A stretch of DNA of 64,000 bases, from NCBI RefSeq assembly GCF_900143515.1, contig NZ_FSQT01000002.1:4403501-4467500 (forward strand), written 5' to 3'. The position numbers were made by a program, and so were the translations under genes. The stretch is from Micromonospora cremea (GTDB lineage: Bacteria > Actinomycetota > Actinomycetes > Mycobacteriales > Micromonosporaceae). Below, one piece after another: positions 9,011 to 16,958 of this stretch; the first letter of the stretch is position 1; every line of letters starts with the position of its first letter. The notes beneath the pieces were generated by a model. That model worked only from the letters and a program-made list of their open reading frames with translations, did not search any database and was not told the origin of the DNA.

Positions 9011-9708
9011 TGCCGGCGGGCAGCCTGCTCGACACCCACCTGACGAACCTCGCCGCGGCGCTGGTGCCCTACCGGCGGTGCGAGTCGCAGCTGGCGCGCT
9101 GGGGTGCGGAGCTGGCGCACCGGCTGGCGGCCGGCGGGCGGTTGCTGGTCGCCGGCAACGGCGGCAGCGCAGCCGAAGCCCAACACCTCACCGCCGAACT
9201 CGTCGGCAAGCTCCACGACGACCGTCAGCCGCTGTCCGCCATCGCCCTGCACGCCGAGACCAGCGCGGTGACCGCCATCGCCAACGACTACGGCTACGCC
9301 GACGTCTACGCCCGCCAGGTCCGTGCCCACGGCCGGCCCGGCGACATCCTGCTGCTGCTCAGCACCAGCGGCACCAGCGCCAACCTGCTCACCGCCGCGC
9401 ACGCCGCCCGGGACGGCGGCCTCACCACCTGGGCGCTCACCGGGCCCGCCCCCAACCCGCTCGCCGACGCCTGCGCCGACGCTCTCGCCGTCGCGTCCGC
9501 CGATTCCCAGGTCGTCCAGGAACTGCACCTCGTCACCAGCCACCTGCTCTGCGAATACCTCGAGCAGGAGTTGCCGGCCGCGCTGGCCGCTTCCACCCGG
9601 CACGCGCCGGCCGAGCCCGCACCGGCCGGTCGGCTCCCGTCCGGGCCGGTGCGTACCGGCGTCGAGGTGGTGCTCGACGGCGGGACCGGACAGCAGGTCG
9701 ACGCGTGA
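9010..9708 (+). CDS. gmhA: Sedoheptulose-7-phosphate isomerase (GmhA-like SIS protein)
   Basis: A 232-residue SIS-domain protein. The family signature AGNGGSAAEAQHLTAEL lies in the first third, and LLLLSTSGTSANLLTAAHAA forms the phosphosugar-binding loop. The C-terminal VVQELHLVTSHLLCEYLE supplies the Glu/His pair used for isomerization in GmhA. It converts sedoheptulose 7-phosphate to heptose 7-phosphate, the first committed step to ADP-heptose. The protein is slightly longer than the usual 190-200 residues because of a Pro/Ala-rich tail. The start is ATG at 9010 (TGATG overlap). With gmhB and hldE in the same operon the assignment is strong. Confidence 0.92.
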   Translation: MPAGSLLDTHLTNLAAALVPYRRCESQLARWGAELAHRLAAGGRLLVAGNGGSAAEAQHLTAELVGKLHDDRQPLSAIALHAETSAVTAIANDYGYADVYARQVRAHGRPGDILLLLSTSGTSANLLTAAHAARDGGLTTWALTGPAPNPLADACADALAVASADSQVVQELHLVTSHLLCEYLEQELPAALAASTRHAPAEPAPAGRLPSGPVRTGVEVVLDGGTGQQVDA

Positions 9709-9724
9709 GGATGAGGAGGAAAGC

Positions 9725-11293
9725 GTGAGGGGACCCGTGGTGGTGGTCGGGGACACCCTGCTCGACCGGGACGTGGAAGGGGCCGTGAACCGGCTCTGCC
9801 CGGACTCCCCGGTGCCCGTGCTCGACGAGACGGCGGCCACCGACCGGCCCGGTGGCGCCGGCCTGGCGGCGGTCTTCGCCGCCGCGCAGGGCGCCGAGGT
9901 GGTGCTGGTGACCGCGCTCGCCGACGACGCCGGTGGCGCCCGGCTCAGCGCGTTGCTCGCCGCCGCCGGCGTGCAGGTGTACCCGCTGGCCCTGTCCGGC
10001 GCGACCCCGGAGAAGATCCGGCTGCGGGCCCGCGGCCGGGTGCTGCTGCGCCACGACCGCGGTGGCGCACCCGGCGAACCGGGCCAGCCCTCCGACGAGG
10101 TGCTACGGGTGATCGGCGCGGCGTCGGCGGTGCTGGTCAGCGACTACGGCCGGGGGGTGGCCCGCCAGCCCGCGCTGCGCGCCGCGCTGGCCGCCACCCG
10201 CGCCCCGGTGGTGTGGGACCCGCATCCGCGCGGACCAGCGGCGGTGCCCGGCGTGCACCTGGCCACCCCGAACGAGTCGGAGGTGCGCGAGCTGGTCCCC
10301 GCGCTGCCCGGGGCGTCCCGCCTGGCGACCGCCTCCCGGGGAGCGCAGGGCCTGCGCCGGCGCTGGCGGGCCGGCGCCGTCGCGGTGACGCTGGGCGGGG
10401 ACGGCGCGCTGCTCTGCCACGCCGGGTCGACGCCGCTGGTGGTGCCCACCGCGGGCAGCGCCGAGGGGGACACCTGCGGCGCCGGCGACCGGTTCGCGGC
10501 CGCCGCCAGTCTCGCGCTGGCCCAGGGCGCGCTGGTCTCCGAGGCGGTTCAGGCGGCGGTCGCCGAGGCGTCCGCGTACGTGGCGGGCGGGGGAGTGGCC
10601 GCGGTCCTGCCGCCGCCGGTTCGTCCGGTGAGCGGGCGGAGTGAGCCGGGGTTGCGAGCCCCGCAGTCGCGAATGAACGGCGGATGGGTGCCCACCGGCG
10701 TGGTCGGCCTGGGCGGTGACCGGGTGGGCGTGGCGGCGGTCGCCGCGCTGCTCGCCGACGTACGTGCCGCCGGTGGCACGGTGGTGGCGACCGGAGGTTG
10801 CTTCGACCTGCTGCACGCCGGGCACGTGGCCACCCTCCAGACCGCCCGGCAGCTCGGCGACTGCCTGATCGTCTGCCTCAACTCCGACGCCAGCGTGGCC
10901 GGGTTGAAGGGGCCGGACCGGCCGGTGATGTCCGAGGGCGACCGCGGCCGATTGCTGGCCGCGCTGAGCTGCGTTGACGCGGTCATGATCTTCGACGAGC
11001 CGACCCCGCACGCGGCGCTGTCCTGGCTGCGCCCGGACATCTGGGTCAAGGGCGGGGACTACGCCACCGGCGGCGGTGACGCCGGGACGCTGCCCGAGGC
11101 GGAGGTCCTGCGCCGCTGGGGCGGGCACACGGTGGTGGTGCCCTACCTGGACGGCCGGTCCACCACCGACATGATCGCCCGCTCCGGCGGAGGGCACGCC
11201 ACCGGCGCGTGCTGCGCGACCGGCCACCCGGCGGAGCCGGCCCGCGCCGCAGCCCCGTCGCCGGTGACGCGCGGCGGGGAGTGGACCCGATGA
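9725..11293 (+). CDS. hldE: Bifunctional heptose 7-phosphate kinase / heptose 1-phosphate adenylyltransferase
   Basis: A 522-residue protein with both HldE domains. Residues 1 to about 300 are a PfkB-type kinase (VVVGDTLLDRDVEGAVNRLCPDSPVPVL at the start; anion-hole motif EGDTCGAGDRFAAA). About 340 to 490 is a nucleotidyltransferase with TGGCFDLLHAGHVATL carrying the HxGH motif, then LNSDASVAGLKG. It phosphorylates heptose 7-phosphate at C1 and later transfers AMP from ATP. GTG at 9725 follows GAGGAGGAAAGC, an excellent ribosome site. The linker between domains is long (about 40 residues) and low in complexity. It overlaps the SDR by ATGA. Confidence 0.94.
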   Translation: MRGPVVVVGDTLLDRDVEGAVNRLCPDSPVPVLDETAATDRPGGAGLAAVFAAAQGAEVVLVTALADDAGGARLSALLAAAGVQVYPLALSGATPEKIRLRARGRVLLRHDRGGAPGEPGQPSDEVLRVIGAASAVLVSDYGRGVARQPALRAALAATRAPVVWDPHPRGPAAVPGVHLATPNESEVRELVPALPGASRLATASRGAQGLRRRWRAGAVAVTLGGDGALLCHAGSTPLVVPTAGSAEGDTCGAGDRFAAAASLALAQGALVSEAVQAAVAEASAYVAGGGVAAVLPPPVRPVSGRSEPGLRAPQSRMNGGWVPTGVVGLGGDRVGVAAVAALLADVRAAGGTVVATGGCFDLLHAGHVATLQTARQLGDCLIVCLNSDASVAGLKGPDRPVMSEGDRGRLLAALSCVDAVMIFDEPTPHAALSWLRPDIWVKGGDYATGGGDAGTLPEAEVLRRWGGHTVVVPYLDGRSTTDMIARSGGGHATGACCATGHPAEPARAAAPSPVTRGGEWTR

Positions 11294-11991
11294 GCGCCGC
11301 GTCGCCCGGCGCCGGGCCCACCATCCTGGTCACCGGCGGGTCCAGCGGCCTCGGCGCGGCGGTGGTCGCCGCGGTGGTCTCCTCCGGTGGCCGGCCGCTC
11401 GTGCTGGACCGCCAGCCGCCGGTCGACGGGGTGTCCTGGACCGAGTGCGACCTGGCCGACACCCGGGCCGCCGAGGTGGCCACCCACCACCTCGCCGAGC
11501 AGGCGGGCGGCCTGGACGCGGTGGTCACCGCCGCCGGCATGGACGTGCCGGGTCGACTCGCCGACGTGCCGGGGGAGACCTGGGACCGGATCGTCGCCGT
11601 CGACCTGCTGGCCACCGCCGCGGTGATCCGGGCCGCCCTACCGTTCCTGCAGGAGTCCCGGGGTCGCATCGTCACCGTCGCCTCGACCCTGGGAGTCAAG
11701 GCGGTCAGCGACGCCACCGCGTACTGCGCGGCGAAGTTCGGCGTGGTCGGCTTCACCCGCGCCCTCGCCGCCGAACTCGCCGGTCAGGTCGGCGTCACCC
11801 TGCTCATCCCGGGCGGGATGCGCACCGCGTTCTTCGACGAGCGGGACCCCCAGTACAAGCCGGGGCCGGACGCCAACCTCAACGATCCCGCCGACACCGC
11901 CGCCGCCGTCATGTACGCGCTCAACCAGCCGCCCGGCTGCGCCATACGCGAGATGGTGGTCTGCGCCGAGCAGGAGACCTCGTACCCGTGA
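11290..11991 (+). CDS. Short-chain dehydrogenase/reductase in the heptose operon
   Basis: A 233-residue classical SDR: TGGSSGLG at residues 15-22, Ser132, Tyr145 and Lys149 (YCAAK). It is not an extended SDR such as the ADP-heptose 6-epimerase HldD, which is about 310 residues with a different cofactor loop. It starts inside the hldE stop (ATGA) and ends in GTGA shared with the second GT9, so it is firmly in the operon. It may oxidize or reduce the heptose or the acceptor. Its reaction is the main unknown of the pathway. Confidence 0.88.
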   Translation: MSAASPGAGPTILVTGGSSGLGAAVVAAVVSSGGRPLVLDRQPPVDGVSWTECDLADTRAAEVATHHLAEQAGGLDAVVTAAGMDVPGRLADVPGETWDRIVAVDLLATAAVIRAALPFLQESRGRIVTVASTLGVKAVSDATAYCAAKFGVVGFTRALAAELAGQVGVTLLIPGGMRTAFFDERDPQYKPGPDANLNDPADTAAAVMYALNQPPGCAIREMVVCAEQETSYP

Positions 11992-12941
11992 TCCTCGTCC
12001 TGCGCGCCCTCGGCGTCGGCGACCTGGTCACCGCGGTGCCCGCGCTGCGGGCGCTGCGGACCGCGTACCCCGGTCGGGAGCTGACGCTCGCCGCACCCGC
12101 CTGGCTGGCCCCGCTGGTCGACCTGGTCGGCGGCGTCGACCGGCTGGTGGACACCGCCGGGCTGGATGGCCCGGCCTGGTCGGGCCCGCCCCCCCCGGAG
12201 GTCGCGGTCAACCTGCACGGGCGTGGCCCGCAGTCGCACCGGCTGCTCGCCGCGGCCCGCCCCGGACGCCTGCTCGCCTTCGCCAACACGGACGCCGATT
12301 TCGCCGACGGCCCGCCGTGGGCCGACGAGCACGAGGTGGACCGGTGGTGCCGCCTGCTGACGTGGTACGGCATCCCGGCCGACCGCACCGACCTCGCTCT
12401 GCGCCGCCCCGGCCCGGCTGGGCAGCCCACCGGGGCGACCGTGCTGCATCCCGGCGGCAAGATCCCCGCCAAGCGCTGGCCGGCCGAGCGGTTCGCCGCG
12501 CTGGCCCGGGCGCTCACCGACCGGGGGCACCGGGTGCTGCTCACCGGCTCGGCCGACGAACGCGCGCTGGCCGCCCGGGTGGCCGCCGCGTCCGGCCTGC
12601 CGCCGACCGCCGTGCTGGCCGGCCGGACCGACCTCGGGGCGCTCGCCGCGCTGGTCGCCAACGCCCGGTTGGTGGTCAGCGGGGACACCGGCGTGGCGCA
12701 CCTGGCCACCGGGTACGGCACCGCCTCGGTGGTGCTCTTCGGGCCCGTGCCGCCGGACCACTGGGGGCCGCCGTCGGACCGTCCCCGGCACCGCGTGCTC
12801 TGGGCCGGCGCGGGTGATTGGCCCCGGTGGGACGGGGTGGGAAGCCACCCGACGTTGGCGGCCCTGCGGCTCGACGAGGTGCTGGCCGCCGTGGACGAGG
12901 TGGAACGGGTGGTGCGGATCTCCAGTGCGATTGCGGCGTAG
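11988..12941 (+). CDS. GT9 family heptosyltransferase
   Basis: A 317-residue GT9 enzyme of the ADP-heptose:LPS heptosyltransferase family. The N-terminus is VILVLRALGVGDLVTAVPALRAL. The C-terminal nucleotide-sugar domain has LHPGGKIPAKRWPAERF, LLTGSADERALAARV and VVSGDTGVAHLATGYGTASVVLFGP. The GTG start at 11988 lies in a GTGA overlap with the SDR. This is the second GT9 of the operon after the GmhB-fused one, so the glycan may carry at least two heptoses. It ends inside the start of the topoisomerase gene (17-nt overlap). Confidence 0.92.
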   Translation: MILVLRALGVGDLVTAVPALRALRTAYPGRELTLAAPAWLAPLVDLVGGVDRLVDTAGLDGPAWSGPPPPEVAVNLHGRGPQSHRLLAAARPGRLLAFANTDADFADGPPWADEHEVDRWCRLLTWYGIPADRTDLALRRPGPAGQPTGATVLHPGGKIPAKRWPAERFAALARALTDRGHRVLLTGSADERALAARVAAASGLPPTAVLAGRTDLGALAALVANARLVVSGDTGVAHLATGYGTASVVLFGPVPPDHWGPPSDRPRHRVLWAGAGDWPRWDGVGSHPTLAALRLDEVLAAVDEVERVVRISSAIAA

Positions 12942-13908
12942 TGATCCGGGCCGGCCAGGGTACGGGCGCCGCCGGCGCGGTAGGGGCTGGCACTTCGTCG
13001 ATCCGAGCGGCGCCCCGGTCCGCGATCCCGATCAGCTGGCCCGACTGCGGGAGCTGGTCATCCCGCCGGCGTGGCAGAACGTCTGGATCTCGCCGTACCC
13101 GAACGGGCACATCCAGGCGACCGGCATCGACGCGGCCGGGCGCAAGCAGTACCTCTACCACCCACTGTGGCGGGAGAAGCAGGACGAGGCGAAGTTCGAC
13201 CACATGCTGGAGGTGGCCCGGCGGCTGCCGGTGCTGCGGGAGCGGGTGGGGCGCGACCTCGGCGGCCGGGGCCTGGGCCGGGACCGGGTGCTGGCCACGG
13301 TGGCCCGGTTGCTGGACATGGGGATGTTCCGGGTCGGCAGCGACCAGTACGCGGCCGGCGACGAGCCCACGTTCGGGGTGTCCACCCTGCGTCCCGAGCA
13401 CGCCCGGACCCGGGGCGGCTGCGTGGTCTTCGAGTTTCCGGCGAAGGGCGGCATCGAGCAGGTGCGCCGGATCCAGGACCCGGAGTTGTGCCAGGTGCTG
13501 ACCAACCTGCGCCGCCGCCGGCGGCGGGCGGACCGGCTGTTCGGCTACTGGGACGGCCGGGAGTGGCGTGACGTGCGCAGTGACGAGGTCAATGGTTACC
13601 TGCGCGACGCCAGCGGCGGGGAGATGACCGCCAAGGACTTCCGCACCTGGCACGCCACGGTGCTCGCCGCGACCGAGTTGGCCACCGTCGGCCCGGGGCG
13701 CTCGATGACCGCTCGGCGCAAGGCGGTGGTCGCGGTGATGCGCGAGGTCGCCGAGCTGCTGGGCAACACCCCCACCGTGGCCCGGACGTCCTACGTGGAC
13801 CCCCGGGTGGTGGACCTCTATCACGACGGGGTGGTGGCGCCGGTGGACCCGGAGGCGCCGCGCGAGGAGGCCGAACGGGTCGTGTTGGAGCTGCTGGAGA
13901 AGGCCTGA
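12925..13908 (+). CDS. DNA topoisomerase IB (poxvirus-like)
   Basis: A 327-residue type IB topoisomerase, which relaxes supercoils through a 3'-phosphotyrosyl intermediate. The N-terminal DNA-binding part has GWHFVDPSGAPV and VWISPYPNGHIQATGIDAAGRKQ. Catalytic-domain segments are FEFPAKGG, MTAKDFRTWHAT and the C-terminal TSYVDPRVVDLYHDG, whose Tyr is the expected nucleophile. GTG at 12925 lies 17 nt inside the upstream heptosyltransferase gene, so transcription from the heptose operon is possible. This family is widespread in actinobacteria and has no obvious link to glycan synthesis. Confidence 0.92.
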   Translation: MRLRRSDPGRPGYGRRRRGRGWHFVDPSGAPVRDPDQLARLRELVIPPAWQNVWISPYPNGHIQATGIDAAGRKQYLYHPLWREKQDEAKFDHMLEVARRLPVLRERVGRDLGGRGLGRDRVLATVARLLDMGMFRVGSDQYAAGDEPTFGVSTLRPEHARTRGGCVVFEFPAKGGIEQVRRIQDPELCQVLTNLRRRRRRADRLFGYWDGREWRDVRSDEVNGYLRDASGGEMTAKDFRTWHATVLAATELATVGPGRSMTARRKAVVAVMREVAELLGNTPTVARTSYVDPRVVDLYHDGVVAPVDPEAPREEAERVVLELLEKA

Positions 13909-13953
13909 CCGGCCCCGCCGACGATCCTGGGGGAGAGCGACGGGACCGGAGCC

Positions 13954-14715
13954 TCAGACCGCTCGCCGCCGGATCAGGGCTTCGATGCCGTCGAGGATCC
14001 GGTCGAGGCCGAAGGTGAACTCCTCGTCCGGGTCGTCGTCCTGGTTGAGCACACCGGAGGCGAGCACCCGGTGCAGCGCCGGGAAGCGGGCCGGGTCGAT
14101 GAGCCGGCCCACCATCCGGGCGTACGCCGGCATCAACTCGCCCGGCTCGATGCCGGCGGCGCGGCTGCCCTCGGTGATCTGTGTGGTGAGCGTGGCGTCG
14201 TTGCGGACGTAACCGGTGATCAGCAGGAGTGCAGACATCCTCTCGCCCTCGGCCAGCGTGGTGCCGTCGAGGCAGCGCAGCCCGTCCTCCAGCCAGCCGA
14301 GCTGGTTGGGGGTGATCGGCGGGCCGGTGATCGGCACGTGCAGCAGCCAGGGCCGCTGCCGCAGCACGTCGTGTTCGGCCCAGGCCCAGCGGGTGAGGCC
14401 GGCGCGCCAGTCGGCGTCGGGTGCGGCGGGGCCGGGCGGCGGGCCGTACCCGGCGTCCACCATGAGCATCAGCAGCTCATCCTTCGAGCCGACGTACCGG
14501 TAGAGGGCCATGGTGGCGGCGCTCAACTCCTTGGCCACCCGGCTCATCGAGACGGCGGCCAGCCCGTCGACGTCGGCCACCCGCACGGCGGCGTCCACGA
14601 TGCCGCTCACGGTCAAGCCCGGCCGGGGCCCCTTGGGCGCTCGCTCACGCAGCCCCCAGGCGCTCTCGATGGCCGGCGGGATCGCCGGACCGCTGTCGTC
14701 TTTCTTCGCCGCCAC
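13954..14715 (-). CDS. TetR family regulator of the adjacent MFS exporter
   Basis: A 253-residue TetR-type repressor. The helix-turn-helix lies near residues 35-75 (LTVSGIVDAAVRVADVDGLAAVSMSRVAKELSA, then YRYVGSKDELL), followed by a TetR_C-like ligand domain. GTG at 14715 is preceded by AAGGAGG at 4 nt, so it is preferred over the ATG 21 nt upstream, which lacks a ribosome site. It is divergent from the MFS gene at 14797. Two dyad operators fill the gap (14745-14781), so it very likely represses both itself and the exporter until a drug or metabolite binds. Confidence 0.92.
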   Translation of the reverse strand: MAAKKDDSGPAIPPAIESAWGLRERAPKGPRPGLTVSGIVDAAVRVADVDGLAAVSMSRVAKELSAATMALYRYVGSKDELLMLMVDAGYGPPPGPAAPDADWRAGLTRWAWAEHDVLRQRPWLLHVPITGPPITPNQLGWLEDGLRCLDGTTLAEGERMSALLLITGYVRNDATLTTQITEGSRAAGIEPGELMPAYARMVGRLIDPARFPALHRVLASGVLNQDDDPDEEFTFGLDRILDGIEALIRRRAV

Positions 14716-14744
14716 ATGTCCTCCTTGCCTCGCCATCCTAGTTC

Positions 14745-14761
14745 TGCGTATGGTCTACGCA
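14745..14761. promoter_or_regulatory. TetR operator dyad 1
   Basis: TGCGTA-tggtc-TACGCA is a perfect 6-bp inverted repeat around a 5-bp spacer, typical of TetR sites, in the divergent promoter between the regulator and the MFS gene. Confidence 0.75.
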
Positions 14762-14766
14762 TAACA

Positions 14767-14781
14767 GCGTACGTCATACGC
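14767..14781. promoter_or_regulatory. TetR operator dyad 2
   Basis: GCGTA-cgtca-TACGC is a perfect 5-bp inverted repeat with the same spacer as dyad 1. The centres are 21 bp apart, two helical turns. The outer arms CTGCGTATG (14744-14752) and CATACGCAG (14775-14783) are also perfectly complementary. The downstream dyad ends just before the GAAGGAG ribosome site of the exporter. Confidence 0.72.
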
Positions 14782-14796
14782 AGAAGGAGTTCTCCC

Positions 14797-16398
14797 ATGA
14801 CAGTGACGACCGCACCGGCACCCCGCGCGGGCCGGCGGGAGTGGATCGGGTTCACGGTGCTGATGCTGCCGCTGCTCCTGGTCTCGATGGACGTGTCGGT
14901 GCTCTACTTCGCCGTCCCGTTCATCAGCGAGGAGCTGCGCCCCACCGGCACCCAGCAGCTCTGGATCTTCGACATCTACGGTTTCGTGCTGGCCGGGCTG
15001 CTGATCACCATGGGCGCCCTGGGTGACCGCATCGGCCGGCGTCGGCTGCTGCTGTTCGGCGCGGCCGCGTTCGGCGCGGCGTCCCTGCTGGCCGCGTACG
15101 CCGACAGCGCCGCGACGTTGATCGCCGCGCGCGCCGTGCTCGGCGTCGGCGGGGCCACCCTGATGCCCTCGACGCTCGCCCTGGTGCGCAACATGTTCCA
15201 CGACGCCAAGCAGCGCGGCACCGCGATCGGCATCTGGACCGCCACGCTCACCGGTGGCATCGCGATCGGTCCGGTGCTCAGCGGCGTCCTGCTGGAGCAC
15301 TTCTGGTGGGGCTCGATCTTCCTGATCAACATTCCAGCGATGGTGCTGCTGCTCCTGCTCGCCCCGATCCTGGTGCCCGAGTTCCGCAACCCGGGCGCCG
15401 GCCGGTTCGACCTGGTCAGCGCGCTGCTCTCGCTCGGCGCGCTGCTGCCGGTGATCTACGGCATCAAGGAGATGGCCCGTGCCGGCGTCAGCCTCCCGCG
15501 GGTGCTGGCCATCGTCGCCGGCCTGCTGGTCGGGGCGCTGTTCCTGCACCGGCAACGGACCCGGGCGTACCCGATGATCGATCTGGCGCTGTTTCGCCGC
15601 CGCGGCTTCGCGGGGTCGCTCGCGGTCAACCTGCTGGCGATGTTCGCCCTGGTCGGCTTCGCCATCTTCACCACCCAGTACCTCCAGCTGGTGCTCGGCC
15701 TGAGCCCGCTGCGGGCGGCACTGTGGAGCCTGGTGCCGTCACTGGCGGTGGGCGGGATCGCCCCGGCCGCCGCCGCGCTCGCCCAACGCGTCGAACGGGC
15801 GTACCTGATCGGGACGGGTTTCGGGATCGCCGTGCTCGGCTTCGTGGTGCTGACCCGGGTCACACCGGAGTCGCCGCTCTGGCTGCTGCTGCTCGGCGCC
15901 AGCATCTACGCCGCCGGGTTGGTGATGGTGATGTCGCTGGTCACCGAACTGGTCCTCGGTGCGGCGCCGCCGGAGCAGGCCGGTGTCGCCTCGGCGCTGA
16001 CCGAGTCCAGCAGTGAGCTGGGCGGCGCGCTGGGGATGGCGATCCTGGGCAGCGTGGGCGCGACGGTCTACCGCCGCGAGGTCCTCGACGGCCTGCCCGC
16101 CGGAATGCCGGCGGACGCCCGCGACGCGGCCCGGGAGACGTTGGGCGGTGCGCTGGCGGTGGCCGAGGGGCTGCCGGCCGATCTGGGCGACGCCGTGCTG
16201 CACGCCGCCCGGCTCGCGTTCGCCGACGGGCTGCACCTCGCCGCGATCGCCGCCACGGTGGCGATGCTGCTGGGCGCGGTGACCGCGCTGGCCACGCTGC
16301 GCGGCACCGCGAGCAAGGGCCCCCTGTCAACGCCTGAGGCAGAGCAGGGGGCCCTTGTTGACGCGTCGTCGTCCGACGACTCGTCGGTCAGTCGTTGA
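14797..16398 (+). CDS. MFS drug exporter (DHA2, 14-TM type)
   Basis: A 533-residue proton-driven multidrug exporter of the DHA2/SmvA-EmrB type. It has many hydrophobic segments (14 expected), with the N-terminal motif DVSVLYFAVPFISEEL in TM1, LGDRIGRRRLLL as motif A and GPVLSGVLLEHFWWGSIFLINIP as motif C. GAAGGAG lies 6 nt before ATG at 14797. It is controlled by the divergent TetR. Its last 28 residues or so are encoded by a palindromic repeat (16314-16357) and low-complexity Ser/Asp sequence rather than family-conserved sequence. It runs 11 nt into the convergent gene. Confidence 0.93.
   Translation: MTVTTAPAPRAGRREWIGFTVLMLPLLLVSMDVSVLYFAVPFISEELRPTGTQQLWIFDIYGFVLAGLLITMGALGDRIGRRRLLLFGAAAFGAASLLAAYADSAATLIAARAVLGVGGATLMPSTLALVRNMFHDAKQRGTAIGIWTATLTGGIAIGPVLSGVLLEHFWWGSIFLINIPAMVLLLLLAPILVPEFRNPGAGRFDLVSALLSLGALLPVIYGIKEMARAGVSLPRVLAIVAGLLVGALFLHRQRTRAYPMIDLALFRRRGFAGSLAVNLLAMFALVGFAIFTTQYLQLVLGLSPLRAALWSLVPSLAVGGIAPAAAALAQRVERAYLIGTGFGIAVLGFVVLTRVTPESPLWLLLLGASIYAAGLVMVMSLVTELVLGAAPPEQAGVASALTESSSELGGALGMAILGSVGATVYRREVLDGLPAGMPADARDAARETLGGALAVAEGLPADLGDAVLHAARLAFADGLHLAAIAATVAMLLGAVTALATLRGTASKGPLSTPEAEQGALVDASSSDDSSVSR
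16314..16357. repeat. Palindromic repeat inside the MFS 3' end
   Basis: A perfect 13-bp inverted repeat, CAAGGGCCCCCTG (16314-16326) and CAGGGGGCCCTTG (16345-16357), around an 18-nt loop. Read on the minus strand it resembles the tandem element at 35520-35575: both contain GTYAACAAGGG, then AGGCGTT, then a second AAGG/CCCTT block. It supplies codons for the exporter tail and may also fold as a terminator between the convergent genes. Confidence 0.7.
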
Positions 16399-16891
16399 GC
16401 ACGTGCGCGAGGCGGTCGCGGAAGCGCCGCTCGGAGTCACTGACCGACTCGCCGCCCACCCCCAGCAGCCCGCCGCTGGAGGCGGCGCCGACCACCTGCT
16501 CGGCGATCTTCACCAGCCAGTGCTTGTACGCGCCCGCCGCACCCTCGTTGACCCGGGTCGCCAGCAGCGCGGCGGCCTCGGCGGCCCGCACCAGCACGTC
16601 GTCGATCATCGCGCGGGGGTCGGCCGGCGCGATGACCGGCAGTTCCTCGCCGGTCTCCGGGTCGCCGACCCGGGTCACGATCTCGCCGGCCACGGCGGCG
16701 ACCAGCGGGCTGGCCGACTCCCGGCCGGCGGCGATGGTCTCCAACCCCGCCGCGTTCTCCGCCATGGTCCGGCGGGTGCCGTCGGACTCGGCGGCGCTCG
16801 CGGCGGTCAGCACCGACTGTGGCAGGCCGACCAGCAGCCCCCACTCCTCGTCGGAGAAACCGAAACCGGTGTACGCCGGCTGCTCGATCAC
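16388..16891 (-). CDS. Conserved hypothetical protein (alanine-rich, helical)
   Basis: A 167-residue acidic, Ala-rich protein with no signal peptide or membrane segment. The N-terminus is MIEQPAYTGFGFSDEEWGLLVGLP; the C-terminal half contains HWLVKIAEQVVGAASSGGLLGVGG. I recognise no catalytic motif; it resembles actinobacterial proteins of unknown function. GTG at 16891 has GGAAGGGG 7-8 nt upstream. It is convergent with the MFS gene (11-nt overlap at the stops) and lies 67 bp downstream of recQ on the same strand, so it could be co-transcribed with it. Confidence 0.78.
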   Translation of the reverse strand: MIEQPAYTGFGFSDEEWGLLVGLPQSVLTAASAAESDGTRRTMAENAAGLETIAAGRESASPLVAAVAGEIVTRVGDPETGEELPVIAPADPRAMIDDVLVRAAEAAALLATRVNEGAAGAYKHWLVKIAEQVVGAASSGGLLGVGGESVSDSERRFRDRLAHVLND

Positions 16892-16958
16892 GGCAACGCC
16901 CCTTCCGCCCTGCTCTGCTTGGTCAATCGGTGGGCCCCGCGCCGGTGCCCGGCTCAGG

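Noticed and set aside
5203..12941. Gram-negative contamination or recent transfer of an LPS operon
   Set aside because: Base composition, GTG starts, overlaps and GT4 genes match the rest of the window, and no foreign-looking boundary, transposase or tRNA is seen.
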